Below are positions 30,797 to 38,848 of a stretch of 41,952 bases of DNA, in pieces. The first letter of the stretch is position 1; the number at the start of each line of letters is the position of its first letter. Origin of the DNA: a virus; IMG/VR virus record IMGVR_UViG_3300050821_006440, positions 1 through 41,952 of that record; one strand, written 5' to 3'. The notes beneath the pieces are model-generated. The model was not told the DNA's origin. It did not search any database and was given only the letters and a program-made list of their open reading frames with translations. The position numbers and the translations under genes were made by a program.

Positions 30797-31234
30797 ATGG
30801 CCTCCCTTTATCAATCCTGGACCGCTCCACCGGCTATCGGTGCTCAGCCGTATGAGTCTCAGGTCATGCAGAACACCCAAGCCAGCTTGGCTCCGCAATA
30901 CCAGCAGGCGCAGAGGAACTTGGACCAAAACCTAAGCAACCGTGGTGTCTATAACAGCGGCGTTGCGGCGAATGAGACCGGGCAGCTCTCCAAGGAATAT
31001 CTCCAGCAGCTCGGGCAGACCGCCGGAAGCGCGGCCATGCAGAGCGCCCAGCTTGCAGAACAAAACCGGCAGCGGCAGCAGTTTATGGGAGAGCAGCAGC
31101 AGATGCTTACCCAGCAGCTTGCCCAGCAGCAGGACCAATTCAACTCCAATTACAACCTACAGAAAGATCAGGAGTGGGCAAATATGCTCCAGGGGCTCGG
31201 GAAAGCCGCTGGCGGCATGATGGGCGGTATGTAG
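30797..31234 (+). CDS. Gln-rich virion protein (ejection-type)
   Basis: 145 aa; AGGTGA is in the last codons of the previous gene. After PYESQVMQNTQASLAPQYQQ comes a long Gln/Ala coiled coil (EQNRQRQQFMGEQQQMLTQQ) and a Gly/Met end GGMMGGM. Gln-rich helical proteins at this place in podoviruses are internal virion proteins pushed into the cell ahead of the DNA. The function is by analogy. Confidence 0.65.
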   Translation: MASLYQSWTAPPAIGAQPYESQVMQNTQASLAPQYQQAQRNLDQNLSNRGVYNSGVAANETGQLSKEYLQQLGQTAGSAAMQSAQLAEQNRQRQQFMGEQQQMLTQQLAQQQDQFNSNYNLQKDQEWANMLQGLGKAAGGMMGGM

Positions 31235-31244
31235 GAGGCTAGGA

Positions 31245-32288
31245 ATGGAAGCTGGAATGGGAGTCGGAAGCTTTTTGGGCGGCTTTGGTGATGCCTATGC
31301 ACAAGCTCAGGCCACCAAGGAACGGTATCAGTATGTCCAAGCCGCTCAGCAGGCCTTGCACCAAATGGACCTGGATAAGGTTGCCGAGGAACAGGCACCC
31401 TACCAGATGCCGCGCGAGATGTGGGCGCAGCTATATCAGGATCGAAGCGGAAAAGCCTTAAGCCCCGATGTAGTGTCCCAAATGCCGCAAATGATGGATT
31501 CCAGGCAGTTGGAATATGTCGCTCGTCAACCCGCGCCACAGAAGCCCGGCGCTATGGGCCTAGACGTGATGACCAAGCGCGCAATTATGAATGCTCCAGC
31601 CTACCAAAAAATGGCCAACGATATGGTGGATGCAAAGAACGCGTGGGAGTCCATTCCCAACCCACAGCAGAAGGACGCTTTGGCCCAGCAGCTAATTGCG
31701 GAGAAGCAGCCGTTGCTGAATAGGTTCTTAGCCTATCAGCCGCAGAATCCGCAAGACCAAGCCAATCTCCAAAACATTCAGACCGAGGCACAAGCCGCGA
31801 TGCAAGGAGGCGTTTACCAGCAGTTGCGTTTCCTCCACGCTTTGGAATTCGTTAATCAGAGCACGGGCGCAACGCGTCCGCCTAGCCCTGAGATCGTCCA
31901 TGAAATCATGAGCACGTCACCAAGCTTGGATATGCCCGTGCGGCAGTTCGCTAGGCAAATGTATAACCAGAATCAGCAAATCGCTCAGAAGTTTAGCGGC
32001 GTTGCTGACCTGGCTGACTTGCAGGGCAATCAGGCCGGTGCCGCAAGCGCTCGTCAGTTCTATGGAAGTTTTAACGGCAGCTTTCATCGCGTCCATGGCG
32101 TGCCTTATGACGGCAACAACGAACCCATGACGCCAGAATTCGGTTATATCCCTGCCGGTGGCGCGGCCTTAGGTGCTGGCGGGAATAATACTGGAGCCGG
32201 AACTAATCAGGGGGGCGGTCCTCCCCCGCCTGCTTATGATCCGAATCCGCTTCTAAACAAATACCTCCCTCCGCAGCAGCAGCCGTAA
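31245..32288 (+). CDS. Internal virion / DNA-ejection-type protein
   Basis: 347 aa, TAGGAGG before ATG 31245. Glycine-rich start (GMGVGSFLGGFGDAYAQAQA), a long Gln/Ala-rich helical body and a Pro/Gly end (GGGPPPPAYDPNPLLNKY). It is followed without a gap by the 700-aa gene (TAATG overlap). The set 30797-34390 has the size order and composition of the three ejection proteins of P22-like phages, though no direct sequence match is claimed. Confidence 0.65.
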   Translation: MEAGMGVGSFLGGFGDAYAQAQATKERYQYVQAAQQALHQMDLDKVAEEQAPYQMPREMWAQLYQDRSGKALSPDVVSQMPQMMDSRQLEYVARQPAPQKPGAMGLDVMTKRAIMNAPAYQKMANDMVDAKNAWESIPNPQQKDALAQQLIAEKQPLLNRFLAYQPQNPQDQANLQNIQTEAQAAMQGGVYQQLRFLHALEFVNQSTGATRPPSPEIVHEIMSTSPSLDMPVRQFARQMYNQNQQIAQKFSGVADLADLQGNQAGAASARQFYGSFNGSFHRVHGVPYDGNNEPMTPEFGYIPAGGAALGAGGNNTGAGTNQGGGPPPPAYDPNPLLNKYLPPQQQP

Positions 32289-34390
32289 TGGCCGATACCT
32301 GGAGTCAAATCGCCGCAGACCCGGCCTATCAGGGCCTACCCCCGGATCATCAAAAGATGACCCAGGATGCGTATTTTCAACGGACGATTGGCGCCGACCC
32401 TGAGTTTACCGGCGCGCCTCCGAACGTTCAAAACCAGATTCGCTCCAGCTTCTACCAGCGGGCCTCACAGCCGATCCAGCAGCCGCCGAGCACTTTGTCA
32501 AAGGTGGCCCAAGCCGTTGGCTACCAGCCGCCCCCGGCAGGTGGTGAGCAATTACCGGATCAGATCGGACGCCAGATAGGGAATGCCACGATGGCTCCTA
32601 TCGGCCTGGCCGCTTATCTTTCTGGAGCAGGCGAGGCCGGATCCGTGGCCGGTGGCCTAGCGGGCGTTGCTAAACAGGCTGGAATTAATGCCCTGTCAAA
32701 TGCGCCGGTTGTGAAACCGGCTCTCCAGGCTGCCGCAAGGGAAGGCGGAAATATTGGGCAGCAGCTCGGTCAAATCGGGCCACTGGGACAACTGGCCTCT
32801 TTGATCCCCTCTGCCCAGGGTGCGCCCAACTTACAGCAAGGGCGAATTCCGCCCCCAAATCCGCTGACCCAATCTGTGGCCGCTCAATTCGCCAAACAGG
32901 TTCCCGCTGCCGTTGGCCAGTTGGCCGGTGAGGCGCTGCCCGGCTATCTGGCTAACCATTTGATGAATCAGGCCCTCCCCATCAAGGGGGAAGGCCCGGC
33001 ACAATCCCAAGCCGCCCAAGACCTCGTTGCAAATGGAGGCCAGGTTGCGCCAAGCCAGCAGCTCGGCGGCGTGGCGGGATCAGTGGCCGCTACGCTCGAA
33101 AAAGGTGCCAAATCGAACCCTGTGGCGATGCCTGATTTACAGGCAGCGGATGAGGCGAACCGGACGGCCATTCAAAAGATGATCTCAAATAAATTTGGCG
33201 ACGATCTTGTCAGGCGTCCGGACCTTAGCCCGAATGCGCGAACGCCATCCCAAGCCGCAGGCGATAGCCTTGGTAGCATTCTGCAAAACATGGTGGACCG
33301 CCGAAAAGCTGCATATAAGAGCGTCATTGACCAAATGCCAGCGTCTAAGCCAAGCATGGCTATCCCGGGGTTTGTGGACCAACAAGGCAACCCGTGGGAA
33401 GCCGTGACTAAGAGCATGGGGCAGCAACTCGGCAAGACGGCCCAAAGCATTGCGGCAGATCCAACTATGGCCGCAGCCGTTAAATCTCAAGCTGGCGATT
33501 TGGTTAAAAGTCTTGGCACGGTGAACGATCCGTTGACGCTCAAGACCAAGCTTTCGGACTTTAAAACGGCTGTCCAAGCCAGTCAGCCCAACGGCATCCT
33601 TTCGAGCAATATTTCCCGTGGCCTGAATGCCGTTAAGGAGGCCGTAAGCAACAAATTTTATGATTTGCTGAATGGCGTTCAACCCGCCACCCCGGCAGCC
33701 GATGGAGCACCGGCCAAACCTGGCTTGGGAGATCAATTGCAGGCAGCGGATAAAAGGTACGCACAGGATACCGGACCGATTGAGGATTTTGCGACCACGC
33801 AAAAGTCTCAGGGCGCGCCTGAAAACTTCACAGACAAGCTCATGCGTAGCGGTTCCGATGATATCAAAGGGATTATGGGCGCAATGACGCCCGAGGAAAA
33901 ATCTGAGGCCCAGTTGCAGATTTCCAGGAGCTTAATGGATCGTAGCCGATCTGGCTTCGACATTACTCCCAAGGCCATTGATAGCACATTGGCCAAGTAT
34001 CGCGACAAGCTGCCTTCCATCTTTGACGATCCCAACGGCCAAGACTTGATTGACCACATGAGCCGAGTTTCCGCAGCCGGGAAGCTGGCGAACGTCAATA
34101 GCATTACCGATATCAATCCTTCTCAGTCCGGCTTGCTCTTGGAAAATCAGGCCAAAAACCCGGCTCTTCTGGCCGGTCAAATGGTCCTTGGTGGACTCCA
34201 AGGCAAGGTGGATACAGGCGCACTGGCCAAGCTTGGCCAAATGGCCGCAGAGAAAGCTTATTCGGCTGGCGCGGGTCCAGCTCTTCAAGCCGTTAACAGG
34301 ATGCGTCAATTCAACCCGCGCTTGGCAGAACCGATCATGGCCGGGCAGGGACTCTTACAGGGCAGCATTGCCGGGAGGCGAAACCAATGA
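32288..34390 (+). CDS. Large internal virion protein (ejection-type)
   Basis: 700 aa, starting inside the previous stop (TAATG). N-terminal 60 residues contain WSQIAADPAYQGLPPDHQKM and the similar IGADPEFTGAPPNVQNQIRSS, a short internal repeat (ADPxYQGLPP / ADPEFTGAPP). Gly/Ala/Pro-rich amphipathic stretches (GLAAYLSGAGEAGSVAGGLA) could insert into membranes. The second half is helical. No lytic transglycosylase motif is visible. It probably forms part of the ejection channel. Confidence 0.65.
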   Translation: MADTWSQIAADPAYQGLPPDHQKMTQDAYFQRTIGADPEFTGAPPNVQNQIRSSFYQRASQPIQQPPSTLSKVAQAVGYQPPPAGGEQLPDQIGRQIGNATMAPIGLAAYLSGAGEAGSVAGGLAGVAKQAGINALSNAPVVKPALQAAAREGGNIGQQLGQIGPLGQLASLIPSAQGAPNLQQGRIPPPNPLTQSVAAQFAKQVPAAVGQLAGEALPGYLANHLMNQALPIKGEGPAQSQAAQDLVANGGQVAPSQQLGGVAGSVAATLEKGAKSNPVAMPDLQAADEANRTAIQKMISNKFGDDLVRRPDLSPNARTPSQAAGDSLGSILQNMVDRRKAAYKSVIDQMPASKPSMAIPGFVDQQGNPWEAVTKSMGQQLGKTAQSIAADPTMAAAVKSQAGDLVKSLGTVNDPLTLKTKLSDFKTAVQASQPNGILSSNISRGLNAVKEAVSNKFYDLLNGVQPATPAADGAPAKPGLGDQLQAADKRYAQDTGPIEDFATTQKSQGAPENFTDKLMRSGSDDIKGIMGAMTPEEKSEAQLQISRSLMDRSRSGFDITPKAIDSTLAKYRDKLPSIFDDPNGQDLIDHMSRVSAAGKLANVNSITDINPSQSGLLLENQAKNPALLAGQMVLGGLQGKVDTGALAKLGQMAAEKAYSAGAGPALQAVNRMRQFNPRLAEPIMAGQGLLQGSIAGRRNQ

Positions 34391-34602
34391 GCCAGCTATC
34401 CAAAATGGTCCGGGTTAACCCGACCACCACTATGAATAAGCTTCCGCGACTCAATACCACGTCGCTCTTGCACAACACTCTACTGGGCGCTGTGCAAGGG
34501 AAGGTCCAGCAGGCTAAAGCAACCGGCAGCCTATACAACTCTGTGACCGGGCAGAAAAACGATCTCGGGCCGAACTACCAGGCCGAGATGACCAACGACT
34601 AG
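34387..34602 (+). CDS. Unknown small protein
   Basis: 71 aa overlapping the previous gene as ATGA. MSQLSKMVRVNPTTTMNKLP, then a central helix (LLHNTLLGAVQGKVQQAKA) and an Asp end. No motif recognised. It belongs to the tail/ejection group by position. Confidence 0.6.
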   Translation: MSQLSKMVRVNPTTTMNKLPRLNTTSLLHNTLLGAVQGKVQQAKATGSLYNSVTGQKNDLGPNYQAEMTND

Positions 34603-34612
34603 GAGAGCCGCC

Positions 34613-34891
34613 ATGCCCGATCCGCAGGACTTAACTCAAACGGCCCAGGTGACCCCGCAGGCCACGCCCCAGGCTATGCCTATGAGCCCAACGGCGGGAA
34701 CGGGGCTCTATGGAACGATCACCGGAACCGCGCAGCCTACGGTCCAAGTTCCCACTGGACTTTGGGCCACGATCATGAATTTGGCTAAATTCATGCAGGC
34801 TACACCGGCCAGCGCTTCCAACGATGCGAAGTACCAAAAATACCTCACTGACGCGGGTATTGATCCCGATGACACCGGAGTCGGCAAATGA
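34613..34891 (+). CDS. Unknown small protein
   Basis: 92 aa, AGGAG eleven bases before ATG 34613. Gln/Thr/Pro-rich first half (TPQATPQAMPMSPTAGTGLY) and a helical second half with NLAKFMQATPASASNDAKYQ. The stop overlaps the next start as ATGA, which places it next to the lysis genes. Not recognised. Confidence 0.6.
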   Translation: MPDPQDLTQTAQVTPQATPQAMPMSPTAGTGLYGTITGTAQPTVQVPTGLWATIMNLAKFMQATPASASNDAKYQKYLTDAGIDPDDTGVGK

Positions 34892-35085
34892 GCACTACGA
34901 TTTTAGGAGATCACGACGAATCCTTGGGAGAGCGCATGGTGCGCGTCGAAACCAAGGTGGAGGCTCTGGAGGATGGCTTGAAAACCCTATCTAAGATGAT
35001 CCTTGGAACGCTCGTCTCATCCGTAGGCGTGCTCATCATGTTTATTCTGGATCACATGCACTTGCTCGGTGGCGCGCCCAAATGA
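34888..35085 (+). CDS. XhlA-like membrane protein (holin partner)
   Basis: 65 aa. A charged coiled coil (ERMVRVETKVEALEDGLKTL, about 15-35) is followed by one membrane helix (ILGTLVSSVGVLIMFILDHM) and a short tail. This is the layout of the XhlA haemolysin-type proteins that sit in the inner membrane and help lysis. It overlaps the endolysin gene as ATGA, which supports a lysis role. Confidence 0.75.
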   Translation: MSTTILGDHDESLGERMVRVETKVEALEDGLKTLSKMILGTLVSSVGVLIMFILDHMHLLGGAPK

Positions 35086-35619
35086 GCTTCGCTTCCGTGA
35101 TGGTGCTTGTCCTGAAAATGGAAGGCACCTACTCGAAGGTGCCCGGTGACTCAGGCGGCGAAACCGTCTTTGGAATAACCCGCGTCTATGATCCAGATTG
35201 GGCCGGGTGGCGGAGGGTGCAAAGACTTACAGGCTGAAAACGTCCCTACTGATAACTGGGCTAAAGACCCGGAATTAAATGCGGACGTGATGGATCACTA
35301 TCGGGCGCAATGGGAACTCTACCGAATGGATGAGATTCCCGACGAGGTTCAAGGCGTCCTATTTGGCGGAATCATTAATCAAGGGCCTCGCGTTGTTTCG
35401 TTCCTCCAGGCCGAACTAGCCGATCACGACAAATCCATAACTGTAGATGGCCACTTAGGCGACCTGACCTTGACTGCTATTTCCAAGGTTGACCCTGTGT
35501 GCCTTTGGAAGGGCCTGTGGAAGCGCCGGGCGGAAGCCTATCGCGACACGGCCAACAAACGCCCCGAGGATGCTCAATTTCTACTCGGTTGGCTCAACCG
35601 CCTCGGATTCGGGGCATAG
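35082..35619 (+). CDS. GH108-type endolysin, frame broken in this sequence
   Basis: The ATG at 35082 (ATGA overlap) opens MSFASVMVLVLKMEGTYSKV and GDSGGETVFGITR, the N-terminus of GH108 peptidoglycan hydrolases with the catalytic Glu in KMEG. That frame stops at about 35238 after WAGWRRVQRLTG. The second part is in the next frame, from about 35220: KDLQAEN, then FGGIINQGPRVVSFLQAEL and TVDGHLGDLTLTAI, the rest of the same domain. Joining the frames between about 35210 and 35225 gives a normal 178-aa enzyme. So there is one single-base indel near GGAGGGTGCAAAG: a sequencing error, a pseudogene or a programmed shift. Its product would cut the cell wall at lysis. Confidence 0.75.
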
Positions 35620-35627
35620 GAGGAACG

Positions 35628-36029
35628 ATGGACCCGCAAACGATGGCCGCATTCGCCGCCCTGGGCGCAGCGATGGAACCCACGATTGAAACTCAGATCG
35701 GCAGGGTGCCGCAGCAGTACCGCGCCTATGTCCCTATCGTCATCGCTGGAGTTGTGGCCGCTGGCCATGCCTACGCCAGCGGGACGCCCTGGCAGGCCGC
35801 AATTTGGAACGGCGTGGCCGCAGCCTCGGGAGCCATGATTAAGCATGACGCGGCCCCGGCTACGCCGCCCGCAGTTCCGCCGGTTGGACCGCCTGTGGAC
35901 CTTGGGCCGACTAAAGTGACCTATGCCGATGGAACCTCGGCCACCGGCACCAATCTGCCGCTGGTTTCCCCCACTGGGTCACCGGCTATATCGGCCCAGG
36001 GCGCTACCACTCCTACTCCGGGTGCCTAA
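35628..36029 (+). CDS. Small membrane protein, possible holin
   Basis: 133 aa from ATG 35628 behind TAGGAGGAACG. A short helical start, then two hydrophobic stretches (YVPIVIAGVVAAGHAYASG and WNGVAAASGAMIK), and a Pro/Thr-rich C-terminal tail (about 75-133) ending TTPTPGA. Position between the endolysin and another hydrolase fits a holin or pinholin. The stop abuts the next start. Sequence alone does not prove the role. Confidence 0.6.
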   Translation: MDPQTMAAFAALGAAMEPTIETQIGRVPQQYRAYVPIVIAGVVAAGHAYASGTPWQAAIWNGVAAASGAMIKHDAAPATPPAVPPVGPPVDLGPTKVTYADGTSATGTNLPLVSPTGSPAISAQGATTPTPGA

Positions 36030-36605
36030 ATGGCTTCCAAGCTCTCTCTGATCCAGGACGGCGATATCCTTCTTTATAAGCCTCCCGCTGGAATCAGCAT
36101 GGAGGGAGCTATCAGCGTGATGGAGAAGGACAACACGGATTCGGATAAGTGGGATATGTACGCCCATGCCGGGATCGTGACGAATGCGTTGAACAATCAG
36201 GGCTACGAACAAAATCCCCCCGCAACCCATTACACGGACTTGCGGGGGGAGCCTTGGGACCGTATCGACGTGTGGCGCTTGCTACCCGCGCCCTTGAAGA
36301 CCCTGGACGTGCCTCGCCTTCGAAGCTATGCCGCGCAGCACCTCGGCATCCCTTATCCATATGGGATGATTGCCAAGTACCTCCAGGCGGACATTGTTGG
36401 TCAGCATGGGCTGCCCGGCCTGGCTAAGTGGCTGGATAACCTCGGGCCGACCACCGACCCCAGCCATGCCGTTTGCAGCGCCACCGTGTGCTTGGCCCTA
36501 TGGTCGTCCGTGGACCTGAAATTCGATGGCCAGTTGTGGACCAAGCCTTGCGACGAGATGCGCCCTTGCGATATCCCGCTTGGGATGGTGACGCAAATCG
36601 CTTAG
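36030..36605 (+). CDS. Permuted NlpC/P60 (YiiX-like) hydrolase
   Basis: 191 aa. GDILLYKPPAG near the start and MYAHAGIVTN (His about residue 46) are followed by YAAQHLGIPYPYGM and HAVCSATVCLAL (Cys near residue 149). His before Cys is the order of the circularly permuted papain-like NlpC/P60 group, which cleaves amide or ester bonds in peptidoglycan or lipids. As the last gene of the late operon it probably assists lysis or is a virion enzyme. Its stop overlaps the stop of the convergent gene at 36602. Confidence 0.72.
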   Translation: MASKLSLIQDGDILLYKPPAGISMEGAISVMEKDNTDSDKWDMYAHAGIVTNALNNQGYEQNPPATHYTDLRGEPWDRIDVWRLLPAPLKTLDVPRLRSYAAQHLGIPYPYGMIAKYLQADIVGQHGLPGLAKWLDNLGPTTDPSHAVCSATVCLALWSSVDLKFDGQLWTKPCDEMRPCDIPLGMVTQIA

Positions 36606-36799
36606 GGCTTAACCTCCTTACATTGACCATTGGGCGCAAGGAGGTGTTCAAAGTCGTGATCGTCGCAAAGTAGGACGTTGCAAGTACCGCAATACCCGCT
36701 GGCTGGCTTGCCGCAGTCATAGCATTTGCCCACACCTTGGGCTAAGCGCGCTTCCAAGTCGCGCATTCGTTTGTCTATGAATTCGCTGAATCCGCTCAT
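36602..36799 (-). CDS. Small zinc-finger protein (B-box-like)
   Basis: 65 aa, GGAGGTAGG before ATG 36799. A helical start (FIDKRMRDLEARLAQG) is followed by KCYDCGKPASGYCGTC and LLCDDHDFEH: C-x2-C, C-x2-C, C and D/H ligands in the spacing of a small treble-clef or B-box finger. It is the last gene of the replication operon and ends in the stop of the converging late operon. Confidence 0.7.
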   Translation of the reverse strand: MSGFSEFIDKRMRDLEARLAQGVGKCYDCGKPASGYCGTCNVLLCDDHDFEHLLAPNGQCKEVKP

Positions 36800-36800
36800 C

Positions 36801-37505
36801 CTACCTCCGCGTGTACCCTACCTTCATGAGCCAATCGTCCAGGGGCGTGAACTCGGACGCTTCGTTTATGAGCCGTATGCTCCCATGGCTCCAGAAGACC
36901 ACTTGGACGTGGAGCCCGGCACCCTTGAGCCGCTGGACCGCCGGAACGTAATCCGCGTCACCACTGACAAGGATTAGGTTGTCTCTCTCCGGATCCAGCA
37001 TGGACAGGCCATCGGCTACCATGTCCGTAGCAAGGGCCACGTCTACGCCCTTCTCGTGGCCCGAGAAGCTTTTGGTCCCGGAGTACACGTTGAACCCGGC
37101 GTCAAGCATGTCTTGGTGGTGGACCTGATCCAGCACGCCATAGCTGGAGATCCGTTCCACCCTGCCGCCCAGGGCAAAGAAGCGGTGGAGGGAGATGTAG
37201 TCCAAGAAATAGTTGGTGTCAATCTTATTGGTTTGGTGCGCCTCGTGGATGTTTTGGACCATGCGCTTCTTGACGGCTGAGAGCCTACGGCCTTCCACTA
37301 GGAGGTTGGAATTGTCAATGTAGACGAACCGGCGTCCTAGGCGCTGCCGGGCGTCGAAGTTGTCGGTGTTTCGTCTGAATAAGCTGTAGATGGTGGAGTA
37401 GGTCAGGCCCTCCCGGGTACAGAAGGCCATAAGGGTGAGCTTGGAGCGCTTGAACTGCACGAACAATTCGTAAGCTTGGTCGTCCGAATACCTGGACTTT
37501 GGCAT
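36801..37505 (-). CDS. NYN-domain (PIN-like) nuclease with an N-terminal HTH
   Basis: 234 aa from ATG 37505 behind GGGGAGAGA; a longer start at 37571 lacks a binding site. Residues 1-50 look like a helix-turn-helix (LMAFCTREGLTYSTIYSLFR). Residues 58-205 are an NYN domain: FVYIDNSNLL (D64), EKGVDVALATD (D155, D161) and LILVSGDADYVPAV (D183, D185), the acidic cluster that binds metal and cuts RNA. LabA/DUF88-type relatives act in RNA decay or defence. In a phage it could shut off host messages or counter a host RNA. Domain call is strong, function inferred. Confidence 0.85.
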   Translation of the reverse strand: MPKSRYSDDQAYELFVQFKRSKLTLMAFCTREGLTYSTIYSLFRRNTDNFDARQRLGRRFVYIDNSNLLVEGRRLSAVKKRMVQNIHEAHQTNKIDTNYFLDYISLHRFFALGGRVERISSYGVLDQVHHQDMLDAGFNVYSGTKSFSGHEKGVDVALATDMVADGLSMLDPERDNLILVSGDADYVPAVQRLKGAGLHVQVVFWSHGSIRLINEASEFTPLDDWLMKVGYTRR

Positions 37506-37521
37506 TCTCTCCCCTCCGCGT

Positions 37522-37731
37522 TCACGAGTTTCCGGATACACACCCCCTCGGGCAGTGAATCTTTGTGCCATCCTGTAACTCTACCCATCCCCTTTCGTAG
37601 CACAGCAGACAATGGATCTCCCGGAGCGCGCCCAGGCAGACAGCCCCAGGCACGTTCCGAGAGGTTTTAGCGGTGCATGTTGTCAATCCGTCATCATGGT
37701 ACAGTGCCTTGCAATTGGGGCAGATTTTCAT
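37522..37731 (-). CDS. Small zinc-binding protein
   Basis: 69 aa from ATG 37731. MKICPNCKALYHDD opens with C-x2-C; IHCLLCYERGWVELQDGTKI ends in HCPRGC. Two further Cys lie between. The second knuckle resembles the phage form of the DnaJ zinc centre (C.LC.GxGW). It lies between SSB and the NYN nuclease. Role unknown. Confidence 0.65.
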   Translation of the reverse strand: MKICPNCKALYHDDGLTTCTAKTSRNVPGAVCLGALREIHCLLCYERGWVELQDGTKIHCPRGCVSGNS

Positions 37732-37761
37732 TTGCCGGTCCTATGCTTGTCAAGTTCTTTG

Positions 37762-38331
37762 TTAGAACGGGATATCCGGGTCAGGGGCAGCGCTGCCGGT
37801 GGCACCGACCTGTAAGTCCATGGCCTTAGCGTATTCCGGGCTCAGCTTGATCTTTTCCCGCAGCTTCTCGCTCAGGCTGTCAAAGGCCGTCTGGCTAAAG
37901 TTGTCCAGGTGAAACAGGGTATAGGAGCCCTCGGGCTCCAGCGCGGCCATGCCCTTGGGCAGCTTGGTAGCGGCTTTGACGTTGGTGAAGTCCCCCTCCC
38001 GCACGAGAGTCAGCAGGCAAGTCTGACCCAGGAGCTTGGACAGGTCAAAGTTCTTAAGCTGATCCTCGGTGAAGGCCACGCCGCGCCAGTTCTCCAGGAA
38101 GCCGCCCAGGGCGGCTATGGGGTTGATATTGTTGTTGAAGGTGCTATAGACCTTGAATGGCCGACCATCATCCATGCGTTGGTCAATCTCCCAGCCCAGC
38201 CGGACCTTGCGGGACTTCTTGCCCATCTTGTCAACCTGGGTTCCCAGGTCAATCAGCTCGACGAGGACCGCGTTAACGGTGCCGGGCTCGGCGTGCTTGA
38301 ACTCGCTACTACGACCACTGGAAGGGAACAT
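37762..38331 (-). CDS. ssb: Single-stranded DNA-binding protein
   Basis: 189 aa from ATG 38331 (CTAGGAGTCCC ahead). The body fits an OB-fold of the phage type (GTVNAVLVELIDLGTQVDK, KVRLGWEIDQRMDDGRPF, then IAALGGFLENWRGVAFTEDQ and LGQTCLLTLV). The last residues are AAPDPDIPF, the acidic DxDIPF tip by which SSBs recruit host replication and repair proteins. It would coat ssDNA in phage replication. It lies in the same operon as the Gp157-like protein and the initiator, eight bases after the former. Confidence 0.8.
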   Translation of the reverse strand: MFPSSGRSSEFKHAEPGTVNAVLVELIDLGTQVDKMGKKSRKVRLGWEIDQRMDDGRPFKVYSTFNNNINPIAALGGFLENWRGVAFTEDQLKNFDLSKLLGQTCLLTLVREGDFTNVKAATKLPKGMAALEPEGSYTLFHLDNFSQTAFDSLSEKLREKIKLSPEYAKAMDLQVGATGSAAPDPDIPF

Positions 38332-38338
38332 GGGACTC

Positions 38339-38848
38339 CTAGGAGATTCGGACGTGAAGGGTTTCGCCCAGGGTGACCCCCGGAAGCGTTTCACCGGCCT
38401 TGAGGTGCTTCATGGCGGCGGTCTTGTCGATCTGCCAGTCCTCGGGGATGTGGCGAATGACATCCACAGGAAGGGCCAACACGTCAGTCAGGCGGGAGGT
38501 ATCGACGAACTTGCTCTTGCTAAACTTGACCCGCACCTCTTCATCCTCGGCGGTGAAGTCCGGAGGCAGCAGCTCAAGCATTCGCTGGCGAAGCCGTTGC
38601 GCGGTGGCCGCCCGGGCAGCTCCACGGGCAAGCATGGCCTTGGCTCGTTCCTTGGTGCGCTCTTCGAACGCCTCCAGGGATAAGATGACCTTGGCATAGT
38701 TGACCGCCTTCTCAGCCGTCATGGAGTCAACGTGGGCGGTCGCTCGTTCAACTGCCTCGGCGTAGGGAACGCCCTCGGCTTCCAGGCGGTCTAACTCTTC
38801 CTCAATGAGCTTTGCGTCCTCGCTTACGAGTTGGAACAGACTTGGCAT
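38339..38848 (-). CDS. Siphovirus Gp157-like protein
   Basis: 169 aa. MPSLFQLVSEDAKLIEEELD, a long coiled coil with DSMTAEKAVNYAKVILSLEA and KAMLARGAARAATAQRLRQR, then a beta part with EEVRVKFSKS, VIRHIPEDWQIDKTA and AGETLPGVTLGETLHVRI: the ordered features of the Gp157 family (helical N-half; P.. dk..i...lk.G..vpG at the end). Family members lie in phage replication operons, often beside SSB or recombination genes, and some are linked to phage resistance. The start overlaps the previous gene by 47 bases. Confidence 0.82.
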   Translation of the reverse strand: MPSLFQLVSEDAKLIEEELDRLEAEGVPYAEAVERATAHVDSMTAEKAVNYAKVILSLEAFEERTKERAKAMLARGAARAATAQRLRQRMLELLPPDFTAEDEEVRVKFSKSKFVDTSRLTDVLALPVDVIRHIPEDWQIDKTAAMKHLKAGETLPGVTLGETLHVRIS

